Shown: positions 24,765 through 33,696, counted from the stretch's first letter. The stretch: 64,000 bases of DNA from Planctomycetota bacterium (GCA_020638905.1 JACKHP010000008.1:124001-188000), one strand, 5' to 3'. Notes: generated by a model not told the origin, from the letters alone. A program made the numbers and translations.

Positions 24765-25469
24765 ATGTCCGCCAAGTCCGTCTCCACGCGCACCTGCGCG
24801 GTCTGCGGGCTCTCGTTCACGCCGCGCGAGGTGGTGCCGGCCGGCACCATGCGCGAGTCGATCGTGGCGCGCATCCGCCAGGACCATCCCGAATGGACGG
24901 GCGACGGCTTCGTCTGTCGCGCCGACCTGAACCGCTATCGCAGCACGTACGTGCACGAGCTGCTCGAGTCGGAGCGCGGCGAGCTCTCGACCCTCGAGCG
25001 GGAGGTCGTGCGCAGCCTGGCCGAGCACGAGCTCGTCTCGACCGACGTCGAGGACACGCTCGAGTCCGATCGCACCCTGGGTCAGCGCCTCGCCGACCGC
25101 ATCGCGGCCTTCGGCGGCAGCTGGACCTTCATGATCGTGTTCGGCGCGTTCCTCGTGCTGTGGATCGCGGCCAACTCGCTCGTGTTCGTGTGGCGGCCCG
25201 TCGACCCGTACCCGTACATCCTGCTCAACCTGCTGCTCTCGTGCATCGCGGCGATGCAGGCGCCGATCATCATGATGAGCCAGAACCGGCAGGAGGCGAA
25301 GGACCGCCAGCGCAGCCAGCACGACTACATGGTCAACCTCAAGGCCGAGCTCGAGATCCGGCAGCTCCACGAGAAGCTCGACCACCTGCTCTCGCACCAG
25401 TGGGAGCGGCTGACGCAGATCCAGGAGATCCAGATCGAGCTGCTCAGCGAACTGGGGAAGCGCCCATGA
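24765..25469 (+). CDS. DUF1003 membrane protein
   Basis: A 234-aa protein of the DUF1003 family. A short N-terminal part has a zinc-ribbon-like CAVCG and FVCRADL. It is followed by a Glu-rich helix (about 50-95) and two membrane helices (about 118-142 and 150-172) separated by the loop RPVDPYPYILLNLLLSC, then the conserved QNRQEAKDRQRSQHDYMVNL and a coiled C-terminus. Biochemical function is unknown in the family. The ATG at 24765 follows GAGGTCGCC. The last four bases overlap the next gene. Confidence 0.85.
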   Translation: MSAKSVSTRTCAVCGLSFTPREVVPAGTMRESIVARIRQDHPEWTGDGFVCRADLNRYRSTYVHELLESERGELSTLEREVVRSLAEHELVSTDVEDTLESDRTLGQRLADRIAAFGGSWTFMIVFGAFLVLWIAANSLVFVWRPVDPYPYILLNLLLSCIAAMQAPIIMMSQNRQEAKDRQRSQHDYMVNLKAELEIRQLHEKLDHLLSHQWERLTQIQEIQIELLSELGKRP

Positions 25470-25915
25470 ACGCACGGCACGCGGGTGAGCAGGTCTTCGT
25501 CTACGGGACGCTCATGTTCCCCGAGGTCACCGCCGCGCTGCTCGGGCACGCGCCGCGAGGACGTCCGGCGCGGCTCGCCGACCACGCGCGCCTCGCGGTG
25601 CGCGACGCCGTGTATCCCGGGATCGTGCCGCGCTTCGGCGCCACGGTGCGCGGCGTGCTCTTCGCCGACGTCGACGCCGCCGACCTCGCACGCCTCGACG
25701 CCTACGAGAGCGCGATCTACGAGCGCCGCCGCGTCGAGGTCCTCAGCGACGGCGTCGTCCAGCCCGCCTGGGCCTGGATCGTGACCGAACGCGAGCGCGC
25801 GCGACTGACCGACCAGCCCTGGGACGAGCGCGTCTTCGAGCTGTGCCACCTGACCGCGTACGTCGAACGCTGCCGCGCCTTCGCGAAGGGCAGCGGGAAG
25901 AGTCCGGGGGCGTAG
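25466..25915 (+). CDS. Gamma-glutamylcyclotransferase/AIG2-like protein
   Basis: A 149-aa protein of the GGCT-like fold. The glycine-tyrosine ligand loop is VFVYGTLMFPEV (about 10-21) and the candidate catalytic glutamate is in LDAYESAIYERR. Characterised relatives form 5-oxoproline from gamma-glutamyl amines or amino acids, or act as general cyclotransferases; the substrate here is unknown. The start overlaps the DUF1003 stop as ATGA, so the two genes are translationally coupled. Confidence 0.85.
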   Translation: MNARHAGEQVFVYGTLMFPEVTAALLGHAPRGRPARLADHARLAVRDAVYPGIVPRFGATVRGVLFADVDAADLARLDAYESAIYERRRVEVLSDGVVQPAWAWIVTERERARLTDQPWDERVFELCHLTAYVERCRAFAKGSGKSPGA

Positions 25916-26018
25916 CGCGGGAGGCGCCGGAGAAAAACCCGATGCACGATGGCCGCCTGCGGGGCCGTCCGGCGCATGGGGATCGTCCGGCAGACACCGC
26001 AGTTCCGAGAGTCGTCCC

Positions 26019-28553
26019 ATGTCCATCGTCCGCCCGGCCCTCGCGGGGGTCGCCCTCGCGCTGTCGTTCGTGCTCGCGTCGACGTCGTCCGCCCAGGACG
26101 CGCTGCAGTTCCCGGTGGCAGAACTCCCCAAGCTCGGTCTCGGGATCGCCGAAGTCGGCGATCTCGACGGTGACGGGCGCCTCGACCTCGTGAGTCACGA
26201 GTCTGCGCGCACCGAGGCGTGGCTCATGGAGTCTGATGGTGCCCCGGGCGCCAAGGTCATCTCACACTTTGCGCGCGCACAGGCTGCCGACGACAGCCAC
26301 CCCTACGGCGCGTTGGCCGACGCGAACCTCGACGGATTCCTCGACGTCTACGGCGACGAGTACGCGCCGACTCAGCAGACCGGCGCGGGTCACACCATTG
26401 CCTTCGGTGTGACCGTGCGGCCCGGAGGCGGAGACGGAACGTTCGGCGCACCGCTCACCCGGATCCGCGAGGACTCCACGTCCGACCTGTTCGTGGGCGA
26501 CCTCGATGGCGACGGCGTCGTCGATCTCGTCGTTGCGACGTACGACGGTGTCCGCAGCTACCTCGGGACGCTCGACGACCTCGAGCCGTTGCAGACCGTC
26601 GACGGCGTGACGTGCAGCAGCGTGGGGGACTTCGACGGTGATGGACGTCAGGACCTCTTCGTCGACTTCGCCTACCCTCCTCAGCCGAGCATCTGGTGGG
26701 GGCGTCAAGGCGGCCTGTTCGAACCGGGCTCCTCGGTACCGCTGGCCGATCCTCAGTCCTGCACGTCCGCGACGGCACGCGATCTCGATCGTGACGGGTG
26801 CGACGACCTCGTTCTCACCGACGTGATGGGTCGCCTGCACGTCGTGACCGGGGCATCGAATCACCGACTCGTGGAGATCCAGTCGATGCAGCTCCCGATC
26901 GAGGGCTACTCCGTCGACCTCTTGATGGCGATCGGAGACGTCGACCACGACGGTTACGATGATCTCGCGCTGGGTGACTCCTATGGCACGGGTCTCCAAT
27001 GGCTACGGGGCGTCGAGGGGGGCCGGTTCCTGTCACCGATGCAGGTGCACACGGGGCGAACGCACTCGTCGCTCCGCATCGCCGACCTCGATGGTGACGG
27101 CTCGCAGGACATCGTCTCGGCAACGTCCCCGGTCTTCTCGAGCAAGAGACTCGTCACGATCGTCGCGGGCGGGTCGGACGGCCCCGCTTCCGTCAAGGCC
27201 ATCGATTTCGAGGCGCCGGTGATCGATCGGTCCCTGGGCGATCTCGACGGCGACGGCTTCTGCGACGCGGTGGTCTGTGGCGTCGGCACGGGCCAGAACC
27301 TGGTGTCGTGTCGAGGGCTGGGAGACGGGTCGTTCGCCGATCCCGCGCCGATCGGAGACATCGCGATGCGTGTCGCCGTGGGAGACGTCGACGGTGACGG
27401 TCTGGCCGACCTGCTCGCCAACACCGGAGGACCCCTGCTGCCTCTCGGCTTCGAGCCAGGAGTCGTGTCGCTGCGATTGTCCGCCGGGGCGGGTTTCGAC
27501 CCTCCCGAAGTGCTCGGCGACGGACCCGTGCGGGACCTGCAACTCGTCGACGTGTCGGGTGACGGGCTCCTCGACGCCGTCTGGACCCGTCCGCTGCCGG
27601 GGGCGCTGGTCTGGCGCGCGGGTCTGGGTGACGGGTCGTTCGGTCCGACGAACGAGGTGGCGCTCGACGCCGAGCCCGGGATGTTCGAAGTCGCAGACGT
27701 CGACGGCGATGAGAAGCCGGACGTCTTCGTGCACGAGCCGACCGTCTCGACGGTGCAGCGACTCACGTGGATCGGAGGCGATCTGGTGGCGAGCGACGCG
27801 TTCCCCGTGGAGGGTCAGTCCGTGGCATTTGCGCTCGTTCGCGTGAGTGCGTTGGGCCGGGTCGATCTCGCGATCGCGCACGCCGATCCCCACGGGATCA
27901 CGGTCGTGCGCGACGTCGGTGCCGGCGGGACCTCCACGTCGACGATCGCGCTGGGGAAGAGACCCACGTCGATCCTGGCCACAGATCTCGGTCGCGACGG
28001 GTACGACGATCTCGCGGTCACTCAGAGTGATGAAGAGCGCGTGCTGCTGCTGCGCGGGGGCGGACCCGGTCAAGCGAAGCCGGGTCTGCGTGTCTCGGTT
28101 CCAGCGATCTGCACGGGTGTCGCGCAATCGGACCTCGACGGCGATGGTTGGCCCGACCTGCTGGTGACGGCGGGCAATCGTCTGGTCTCCCTCCTCAACC
28201 AGGGCCGGCCGATCGACACGCTGCACTTCGCGTCGTCGCCCACGCTCCCGCTGCCGCGGCTCACGGCGGACGGCACGCCCGCGCCGGATGCCGAGATCGC
28301 GTTCGCGCTCGACGTGCCGACGCCGCCGCTCGCGGCGCTGCTCGTGATCGGCGCGCAGGCCGACTTCGCGCGGCTCGCGCAGGACGGCGTGCTCGTGCCG
28401 GCGCCGCAACTGCTCGTCCCGTTCGCGGACGCGTTCGTCGCGCGCTGGCCGCACGACCTGCCGCCGGGCACGCCGCTCTTCGCGCAGGCGATGCTCGCCA
28501 CGGGAGAGGGCCTCGCGCTCAGCAACGCGCTGCTGCTCGTCGACGACGGCTGA
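26019..28553 (+). CDS. Secreted FG-GAP/VCBS repeat protein
   Basis: An 844-aa exported protein with a signal peptide (VALALSFVLASTSSAQ, residues 11-26). From about residue 40 to 730 it is a run of FG-GAP/VCBS repeats with calcium-loop cores such as DLDGDGRLDLV, DFDGDGRQDLF, DLDRDGCDDLV, DVDGDGLADLL and DLDGDGWPDLL, expected to form one or more beta-propellers with bound Ca ions. The final 110 residues resemble the C-terminal module of the other two secreted proteins (ALLVIGAQ, GVLVPAPQLLVPF, LALSNALLLVDD). The repeat part uses A/T in third codon positions more often than its neighbours, while the C-terminus returns to extreme GC. Function unknown; adhesion or surface scaffolding is plausible. 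Confidence 0.85.
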   Translation: MSIVRPALAGVALALSFVLASTSSAQDALQFPVAELPKLGLGIAEVGDLDGDGRLDLVSHESARTEAWLMESDGAPGAKVISHFARAQAADDSHPYGALADANLDGFLDVYGDEYAPTQQTGAGHTIAFGVTVRPGGGDGTFGAPLTRIREDSTSDLFVGDLDGDGVVDLVVATYDGVRSYLGTLDDLEPLQTVDGVTCSSVGDFDGDGRQDLFVDFAYPPQPSIWWGRQGGLFEPGSSVPLADPQSCTSATARDLDRDGCDDLVLTDVMGRLHVVTGASNHRLVEIQSMQLPIEGYSVDLLMAIGDVDHDGYDDLALGDSYGTGLQWLRGVEGGRFLSPMQVHTGRTHSSLRIADLDGDGSQDIVSATSPVFSSKRLVTIVAGGSDGPASVKAIDFEAPVIDRSLGDLDGDGFCDAVVCGVGTGQNLVSCRGLGDGSFADPAPIGDIAMRVAVGDVDGDGLADLLANTGGPLLPLGFEPGVVSLRLSAGAGFDPPEVLGDGPVRDLQLVDVSGDGLLDAVWTRPLPGALVWRAGLGDGSFGPTNEVALDAEPGMFEVADVDGDEKPDVFVHEPTVSTVQRLTWIGGDLVASDAFPVEGQSVAFALVRVSALGRVDLAIAHADPHGITVVRDVGAGGTSTSTIALGKRPTSILATDLGRDGYDDLAVTQSDEERVLLLRGGGPGQAKPGLRVSVPAICTGVAQSDLDGDGWPDLLVTAGNRLVSLLNQGRPIDTLHFASSPTLPLPRLTADGTPAPDAEIAFALDVPTPPLAALLVIGAQADFARLAQDGVLVPAPQLLVPFADAFVARWPHDLPPGTPLFAQAMLATGEGLALSNALLLVDDG

Positions 28554-28582
28554 CGCGACGTCCCGCCGTGCGCTTCGCGGAG

Positions 28583-28588
28583 TAGAGT
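28583..28588 (+). promoter_or_regulatory. -10-like TAGAGT before the HhH gene
   Basis: TAGAGT identical to the element at 24704, 26 bases before the ATG at 28615. No good -35 was found at the right distance. Confidence 0.4.
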
Positions 28589-28614
28589 GGGCGCGTCCCG
28601 TCGAGGCTCAATCG

Positions 28615-29301
28615 ATGCCGGCTCGTCCCTCGTCCCCGCTCGCTCGTGTCGTGCAGCAACTCGAGAAGCAGCACGGCGCGTTCGCGACGCACGAGCCGTC
28701 CGACGCGTGGGGTCTGCTGCTGTGGGAGAACGTCTGCTACCTCGCGGACGACGCACGGCGCCGCGCCGCCTTCGAGCTGCTCGAGCGAGAGACTTCGCTC
28801 GAGCCCGAGGCGATCCTCGCCGCGCCGCGCAGGACGCTGCTGGCGGTCACGGCGCACGGCATCGAGTCGGAACGCTTCGCGGACAAGCTGCGCGAGTGCG
28901 CGCGGCTCGCGCTCGACGCGTTCGACGGCGACGTCGACGCGGCCGTCCTGCGCCTGCCCGACAAGGACGCGAAGAAGGCGCTGCGGAAGTTCCCCGGCAT
29001 CGGCGAGCCGGGCGCCGAGAAGATCCTGCTGCTCGCCGACGGACGTCCGTTCCTCGCGCCCGAGTCGAACGGCCTGCGCGTGCTGCAACGCCTGGGACTC
29101 GTGGTCGACGGAGCCTACGCCCAGGCGTACCGTGCCGCGCGCGAGATCGCGGCCGCGCACCTCCCGTCAGATGCGACGCGGCTCGCGCGGGCCCGTAGCC
29201 TGCTGCGCCGCCACGGCCAGGACGTGTGCAAGAACACGCGCCCGCGCTGTGACGCCTGCGCGCTCGCCACCGACTGCGCCTACGCCCGGGCAGGCGGGTG
29301 A
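28615..29301 (+). CDS. Endonuclease III-like HhH protein with altered catalytic site
   Basis: A 228-aa protein of the HhH-GPD superfamily. The C-terminal iron-sulfur loop is perfect (C-x6-C-x2-C-x5-C in CKNTRPRCDACALATDC), and the hairpin LRKFPGIGEPGAEKILLL is recognisable. However, the catalytic lysine of the GVGxKTA motif is replaced (GIGEPGAEK), and the catalytic VDTHV aspartate region reads PESNG, with Glu at the aligned place. It may therefore be a monofunctional glycosylase with different chemistry, a structural DNA-binding paralogue, or inactive. Single gene, 94 bases before the P-II gene. Confidence 0.8.
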   Translation: MPARPSSPLARVVQQLEKQHGAFATHEPSDAWGLLLWENVCYLADDARRRAAFELLERETSLEPEAILAAPRRTLLAVTAHGIESERFADKLRECARLALDAFDGDVDAAVLRLPDKDAKKALRKFPGIGEPGAEKILLLADGRPFLAPESNGLRVLQRLGLVVDGAYAQAYRAAREIAAAHLPSDATRLARARSLLRRHGQDVCKNTRPRCDACALATDCAYARAGG

Positions 29302-29382
29302 CGTCGACCGGGCCGTGGGATGCGAGACGCGGGGTGACCGGCGAGCCGGCGGGTGACGAGCGCGCGGACACGACCGACCCGC

Positions 29383-29388
29383 TACAAT
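29383..29388 (+). promoter_or_regulatory. -10 element abutting the P-II start (leaderless)
   Basis: TACAAT, one base off consensus, ends only 7 nt before the ATG at 29396. Transcription would start at or next to the start codon. No Shine-Dalgarno sequence is present in between. Confidence 0.5.
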
Positions 29389-29395
29389 CGCGCGC

Positions 29396-29770
29396 ATGCC
29401 GTCCGTCCGTCCCCTGTCGCCCGAGGCCTGCGCGCGCGTGATCGCGATCGTGCGGCCGTTCCTGCTCGACGAGGTGATCGAGGCGCTGCTGCCGCTCGGC
29501 GTGCACGACGTGCTCATCCAGCAGGTGCGCGGCTACGGACGCCAGAAGTCGCACCTCGAGTTCTACGGGCACGACGACTTCCAGGGCGGCTTCCTGCCCA
29601 AGGTGCGGCTCGAGTTCGTGGTCGACGGCGCGCGCCTGTCCGACGTGATCGCCGCCGTGCGCAAGGGCGCGCACACGGGACGCATCGGCGACGGCAAGAT
29701 CTTCGTCCACGCGCTGCACGCGGTGCGCGAGTGCGACGTCGCGCCCGCCGCGGCCGAGGACGCGCGATGA
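29396..29770 (+). CDS. P-II family signalling protein lacking the T-loop tyrosine
   Basis: A 124-aa P-II trimer-type regulator with an N-terminal extension of about 14 residues. The family core is VIAIVRPFLLDEVIEALLP, the T-loop GYGRQKSHLEFYGHDDFQ and the B-loop TGRIGDGKIFV for nucleotide binding. The residue aligned with the uridylylated Tyr51 of E. coli GlnB is Phe (DDFQGG against AEYMVD), so control by uridylylation looks impossible. Unlike most P-II genes it is not next to glnA or amtB; it overlaps xdhC by four bases (ATGA). It may sense ATP/ADP or 2-oxoglutarate for a purine or molybdoenzyme process, which is inferred from context only. Confidence 0.85.
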   Translation: MPSVRPLSPEACARVIAIVRPFLLDEVIEALLPLGVHDVLIQQVRGYGRQKSHLEFYGHDDFQGGFLPKVRLEFVVDGARLSDVIAAVRKGAHTGRIGDGKIFVHALHAVRECDVAPAAAEDAR

Positions 29771-30663
29771 GCGCGCACGACGTGTGGGAGGAGATCGTCG
29801 CCTGCCGGCGGCGCGGCGAACCCGCAGCGCTGGCCACGATCGTGTCCACCCTCGGCTCGACGCCGGGGAAGGACCCGATGAAGATGCTCGTGCGCGGCGA
29901 CGGCACGTTCGTCGGCTCGGTGGGCGGCGGTTGCCTCGAGGCCGAGGTCTGGGAGCACGCGCGCGACGTGATGCGCACGCTGCGTCCCATGACCGTCTCG
30001 TTCACGCTCACCGAGGAGCGCTACCCCGACAGCGGTCTCATCTGCGGAGGCACCGTGACCGTGTTCATCGAGCCCGTGACCGCGCCCTCGCTGCACGTCT
30101 TCGGCGCCGGGCACGTGGGACGCGCCACGGCGCGCCTGGCCGCCGAGTCGGGCCTGCGCGTGCTCGCGTACGACGACCGTCCCGACATGCTGTCCGACGA
30201 CGTGCCCGACGGCGTGCGCGCCGTCCCCGGCGACTGGGAGGATTCGGTCGCGGCGGCGAAGCTCGGCGAGCTCGACTTCGTGGTCGTCGTGACGCGCGGG
30301 CACCACGACGACGAGCGCGTGCTGCGCGCGCTCGCCGCGTCCGGCGCGACCCCGCGCTTCCTGGGCATGATCGGCAGCAAGGCCAAGCGCGCCGTGCTGC
30401 TCGAGCGGCTGGCGAACGACGGCGTCCCGAAAGACTGGCTCGCGCGCATCGTCTCGCCGGTGGGACTGCCCATCGGCGCGCGCACGGCGCCCGAGATCGC
30501 GGTCTCGATCGTGGCCCAGATCATCAGCGAGGTGCGCGGCGGCGGGATGGGCGGCGAGTCAGAGCGCAGGCAGCGTGCGTCCCGTGCCGGCGACGGCGGC
30601 GCCGGCGACGACGAGACCTCAAGACGGCACCCCGGCACGCCGACCGGGGCCGAGCGCACCTGA
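29767..30663 (+). CDS. xdhC: XdhC/CoxI family molybdenum cofactor chaperone
   Basis: A 298-aa protein. The N-terminal XdhC domain has LATIVSTLGSTPGKDPMKML and GSVGGGCLEAEVW; the C-terminal Rossmann domain has HVFGAGHVGRATARLAA and FLGMIGSKAKRAVLLERL. Characterised homologues bind Mo cofactor, aid its sulfuration and insert it into xanthine dehydrogenase-type enzymes. No xdhAB gene is in this window. The last 40 residues are low-complexity and polar. Coupled to the P-II gene. Confidence 0.88.
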   Translation: MSAHDVWEEIVACRRRGEPAALATIVSTLGSTPGKDPMKMLVRGDGTFVGSVGGGCLEAEVWEHARDVMRTLRPMTVSFTLTEERYPDSGLICGGTVTVFIEPVTAPSLHVFGAGHVGRATARLAAESGLRVLAYDDRPDMLSDDVPDGVRAVPGDWEDSVAAAKLGELDFVVVVTRGHHDDERVLRALAASGATPRFLGMIGSKAKRAVLLERLANDGVPKDWLARIVSPVGLPIGARTAPEIAVSIVAQIISEVRGGGMGGESERRQRASRAGDGGAGDDETSRRHPGTPTGAERT

Positions 30664-30926
30664 CGGCCCGCACGCCCGCCGCGGCGCGACCCCGGGGCAG
30701 CGCGCGAAGCAGCGGTCGAGGACCGCGCCAAGCCTCTCCAGGGCTCCGGGCGCGGGCTCGAGCGCCGCGCCGGCCGTGAGCCCCGCCCGTCCGGGTCTTC
30801 GCCCCCCGGGCGCTCGCCTTGCCCCCCGCGCCGCTCGCCAGTAACCTCTGCGCGTTTCGGGTCTATCCTCCGGGGCCACCGCGTCCCGGCCCCCCGACCC
30901 GACGCCGCCTCGCCAGGGAGTCTCCG

Positions 30927-32036
30927 GTGAAGTCCAGCCTGCTGCTCACCCCGCTCGTCACCCTCCTGCTGGCCACCACGCTGCTGGCCGACACCATCTC
31001 GCTGCGCGACGGCAAGGAGCTCACCGGCGTGGTGGTCGAGAAGGAGACCTTCAAGGAGGTCTCCTACAAGAAGGGCCGCGTGAACCAGACCGTGGCGAGC
31101 AACGACGTGCGCTCGATCTCGTACGGCCGCACGTCGAAGGAATACCAGGACGGCATGACCGCGCTCGAGAACGGAGAGAACCTCGCGGCCGCCTCGAACT
31201 TCCTGGCCGCCGCCGAGGACGAGGACCTTCCCGACCACGTGCGGGCCTCCGCCTACGCCGAGACCGGCGACGCGCTGCTGGCCGCCAACGACTACGCCAG
31301 CGCGCTCAAGTACTACGACGCCCTGCTGTCCACCTTCAAGGACACCCGCCATCTCGCGCGTGCGCTGAACGGACGCGGCAAGGCGCTGTTCTTCATGCGT
31401 GACTTCGCCGCCGCGAAGGAGGCCTTCGACAAGCTGGCCTCCGAGGCGTCGTCGAAGGGGCTGGGCCAGCGCTGGGGACTCGAGGGCGAGTTCTACTCGC
31501 TGTGGGCCAGCGAGGCCGATCCGAAGACCGCCAAGGGCAAGGACTTCGTCGCCGCCTACAAGGCGCTGCGCGACCAGGCTGCCTCGGTCGACCCGGGCCT
31601 CGCCAACCGCTGCGCGCTCAACATGGGCCGCGCCTACGTGCGCAAGAACGACGTCGACAGCGCCGAGAGGATCTTCCAGGAGATCATCGACAAGCGCCTC
31701 GGCACCGACGCCGAGGTGGTCGCCGGGGCCTACAACGGCCGCGGCGAATGCGCCTTCGCGCACGCCCTCGCCTACGTCAAGGACGAGCGCCGCAAGAGCG
31801 ACGCGATCGACGCCTTCAAGGAGGCGCGCCTCGACTTCCTGCGCGTGTACGTCAGCTACAAGGGCGTCGAGCGCGAGCAGCCCGAAGCGCTCTACATGGC
31901 CGGCCAGTGCTTCCTGAACCTGGCCGCGATCGACGAGACCGAGACCGAGGCCGAGTTCCAGGGCCGCGTCATGCTCAAGCGCCTCAAGGACGGCTACCCG
32001 CTCTCCGAGCAGGCGAAGAAGGTCGAGGGAGCCTGA
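30927..32036 (+). CDS. Exported TPR-type protein
   Basis: GTG at 30927 chosen: AGGGAG lies 7 nt upstream and the product starts with a normal signal peptide (SLLLTPLVTLLLATTLLA). The 369-aa product has an N-terminal small beta domain (DTISLRDGKELTGVVVEKE) followed by helical tetratricopeptide-like repeats (for example ASAYAETGDALLAANDYASA, ALNGRGKALFFMRDFAAAKE, CALNMGRAYVRKNDVDSAER). It is likely a periplasmic or outer-surface protein-interaction scaffold. No partner is indicated. The 263 bases upstream hold no gene. Confidence 0.75.
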   Translation: MKSSLLLTPLVTLLLATTLLADTISLRDGKELTGVVVEKETFKEVSYKKGRVNQTVASNDVRSISYGRTSKEYQDGMTALENGENLAAASNFLAAAEDEDLPDHVRASAYAETGDALLAANDYASALKYYDALLSTFKDTRHLARALNGRGKALFFMRDFAAAKEAFDKLASEASSKGLGQRWGLEGEFYSLWASEADPKTAKGKDFVAAYKALRDQAASVDPGLANRCALNMGRAYVRKNDVDSAERIFQEIIDKRLGTDAEVVAGAYNGRGECAFAHALAYVKDERRKSDAIDAFKEARLDFLRVYVSYKGVEREQPEALYMAGQCFLNLAAIDETETEAEFQGRVMLKRLKDGYPLSEQAKKVEGA

Positions 32037-32052
32037 CGCGCTCGGCGCGCCC

Positions 32053-32718
32053 ATGAGCGTCGGGCGTGTGCGCGTCCATCCGCTCGAGCCCACCGGGCCG
32101 CTCGAGGACCTGCTGCACGGCGCGGTGACGCTCTCGCTGCGCACCCTGCTGCGCACGCTGTGGCGCGTCTCGTGCGCCGACGTCCCGACGCTGGGCGCGG
32201 GACCGTCGATCCTGGCGCCGAACCACCGCTCCTTCCTCGACCCGATCGTCGTCGGCTCGATGCTCGAGGAGCGCATCACGTTCATGATGACGGCCAAGTA
32301 CTACGATCGTCCGGGGCTGCGGCGCTTCTTCCGCATGGAGCGCTGCCTGGTCGTCGAGACCGACGGCGACAACCGGCGCGTGCTGCGTGACGCGAAGGCC
32401 GTGCTCGACGCCGGACGTCACCTGTGCATCTTCCCCGAGGGCGCCATCTCGCCCGACGGACGCCTGCAGCCGCCGCAACTCGGGGTGGCGTGGCTCGCGC
32501 GTCGCACGGGCGCGCCGGTGTTCCCGATCTTCCTCGGCGGGACGCGCGAGGCGCTGCCGCGCGGCGCCTGGGTGCCGCGCTTCCCTCGCGTCACGATGCG
32601 CGTCGGCGGGCCGCTCTCGATCACCGAGTACGCGGCGGGGCGCGCGGGCGACGAGCGCTTCTCGCACGCCGTGATGACGTCCATCGCGCGGCTCGGACGC
32701 ACGCCCGCGCGGCGCTAG
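32053..32718 (+). CDS. 1-acyl-glycerol-3-phosphate acyltransferase-like (PlsC family)
   Basis: A 221-aa acyltransferase of the PlsC/LPLAT family. The catalytic NHx4D box is NHRSFLD (His58, Asp63), the second block RRFFRMERCLVVETDGDN, and the substrate-binding FPEGAIS (about 137-143) stands for the usual EGTRS. Expected role: transfer of a fatty acyl group to lysophosphatidate during phospholipid synthesis, at the membrane. A hydrophobic segment precedes the box. It follows the TPR gene by 16 bases. Confidence 0.85.
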   Translation: MSVGRVRVHPLEPTGPLEDLLHGAVTLSLRTLLRTLWRVSCADVPTLGAGPSILAPNHRSFLDPIVVGSMLEERITFMMTAKYYDRPGLRRFFRMERCLVVETDGDNRRVLRDAKAVLDAGRHLCIFPEGAISPDGRLQPPQLGVAWLARRTGAPVFPIFLGGTREALPRGAWVPRFPRVTMRVGGPLSITEYAAGRAGDERFSHAVMTSIARLGRTPARR

Positions 32719-32908
32719 GTCGCGCGCCTGCCTGCGCGCCGGCGCGCTCGCGACGCGTCGCTCCGCGGCAGCGCCACGTACGGATTCGCCGTGCGCGTTA
32801 TCCGTGCGCGCGGTCGGGCATCCCACGCACCGCCTGCCACGCGCAGCGCCGCGACCGCGCGCGGGGAGACGCGCGACGCGATCCGTCCCCGAGCGCGGAG
32901 ACCGCACC

Positions 32909-33457
32909 ATGACGTTCCTCACCGATGTCCTCGACGACTCGTTGCTGCGACGGCTCTCGTCGTTCGCACGGCGCTTCGTGTCCGACGCCCACGATGCCGA
33001 CGACGTCGCGCAGGAGGCGCTGCTGCGCGCCGCGCGCAGCGACACGTCGCCGCGGCACCCCGAACGCACCGAGGCGTGGCTGTTCCGCATCTGCCGCCAC
33101 GCGGCGATCGACCACGTGCGTTCGCGCCGGGTCCGTCGCGCCGTGTGGATGGAACTGCCCGGCGACGCACCGGAGCCCGCGTCCGGCGCACGCGGCGTGC
33201 TCGACGCGCGGGGCGCGCGTGACGCGCACGACGACGGGTCGGACCGCCTCGGGGGCGGCCAGGACGCGGCCTCCGACTGGCGGCCCCTGTCCGGCGAGCT
33301 CGCGCGCCTGCCGGCGCACCAGCGTCTGCTCATGGTGCTGCACTACGAGCGCACCTTGCCCCAGGCCGCCCTGTGCCGCATGACGGGCCTCTCGCCGTCG
33401 GCGCTGCGCGTCCGGCTGTACCGCGCGCGGCTGGCCCTCGGCATCGAGCCCGGCTGA
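32909..33457 (+). CDS. ECF-type RNA polymerase sigma factor
   Basis: A 182-aa sigma-70 family factor. Region 2 is DSLLRRLSSFARRFVSDAHDADDVAQEALLRA and TEAWLFRICRHAAIDHVRSR; region 4 is LARLPAHQRLLMVLHYERTLPQAALCRMTGLSPSALRVRLYRARLAL. The linker (about 95-125) is Gly/Asp-rich. No anti-sigma gene follows directly: the next gene, 239 bases on, encodes a sugar transferase. The start at ATG 32909 is the first that gives a normal region 2. Confidence 0.88.
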   Translation: MTFLTDVLDDSLLRRLSSFARRFVSDAHDADDVAQEALLRAARSDTSPRHPERTEAWLFRICRHAAIDHVRSRRVRRAVWMELPGDAPEPASGARGVLDARGARDAHDDGSDRLGGGQDAASDWRPLSGELARLPAHQRLLMVLHYERTLPQAALCRMTGLSPSALRVRLYRARLALGIEPG

Positions 33458-33696
33458 CGGCGGAGGCCCGGCGAGGGCCGAGGCCAGGGTCCGTTCCAGA
33501 TTCCGAGGCGTGGCGGAGGGCCTCGGACGGGGTGCCCCGGGGGAGCGCGGGCCGCGCTCGCGCCGGCCCTCTCGAGAGGCTCTCGGTGGGGCGAAAACAG
33601 ACCGCCGAACGGGGTCAAGCAACACATCGACCGCTGTCGATAGGCCCTGTCAGTCCTCTCGGACGGCCCTCGTCCAGCGGTCGGAGTCTCTCTCGC

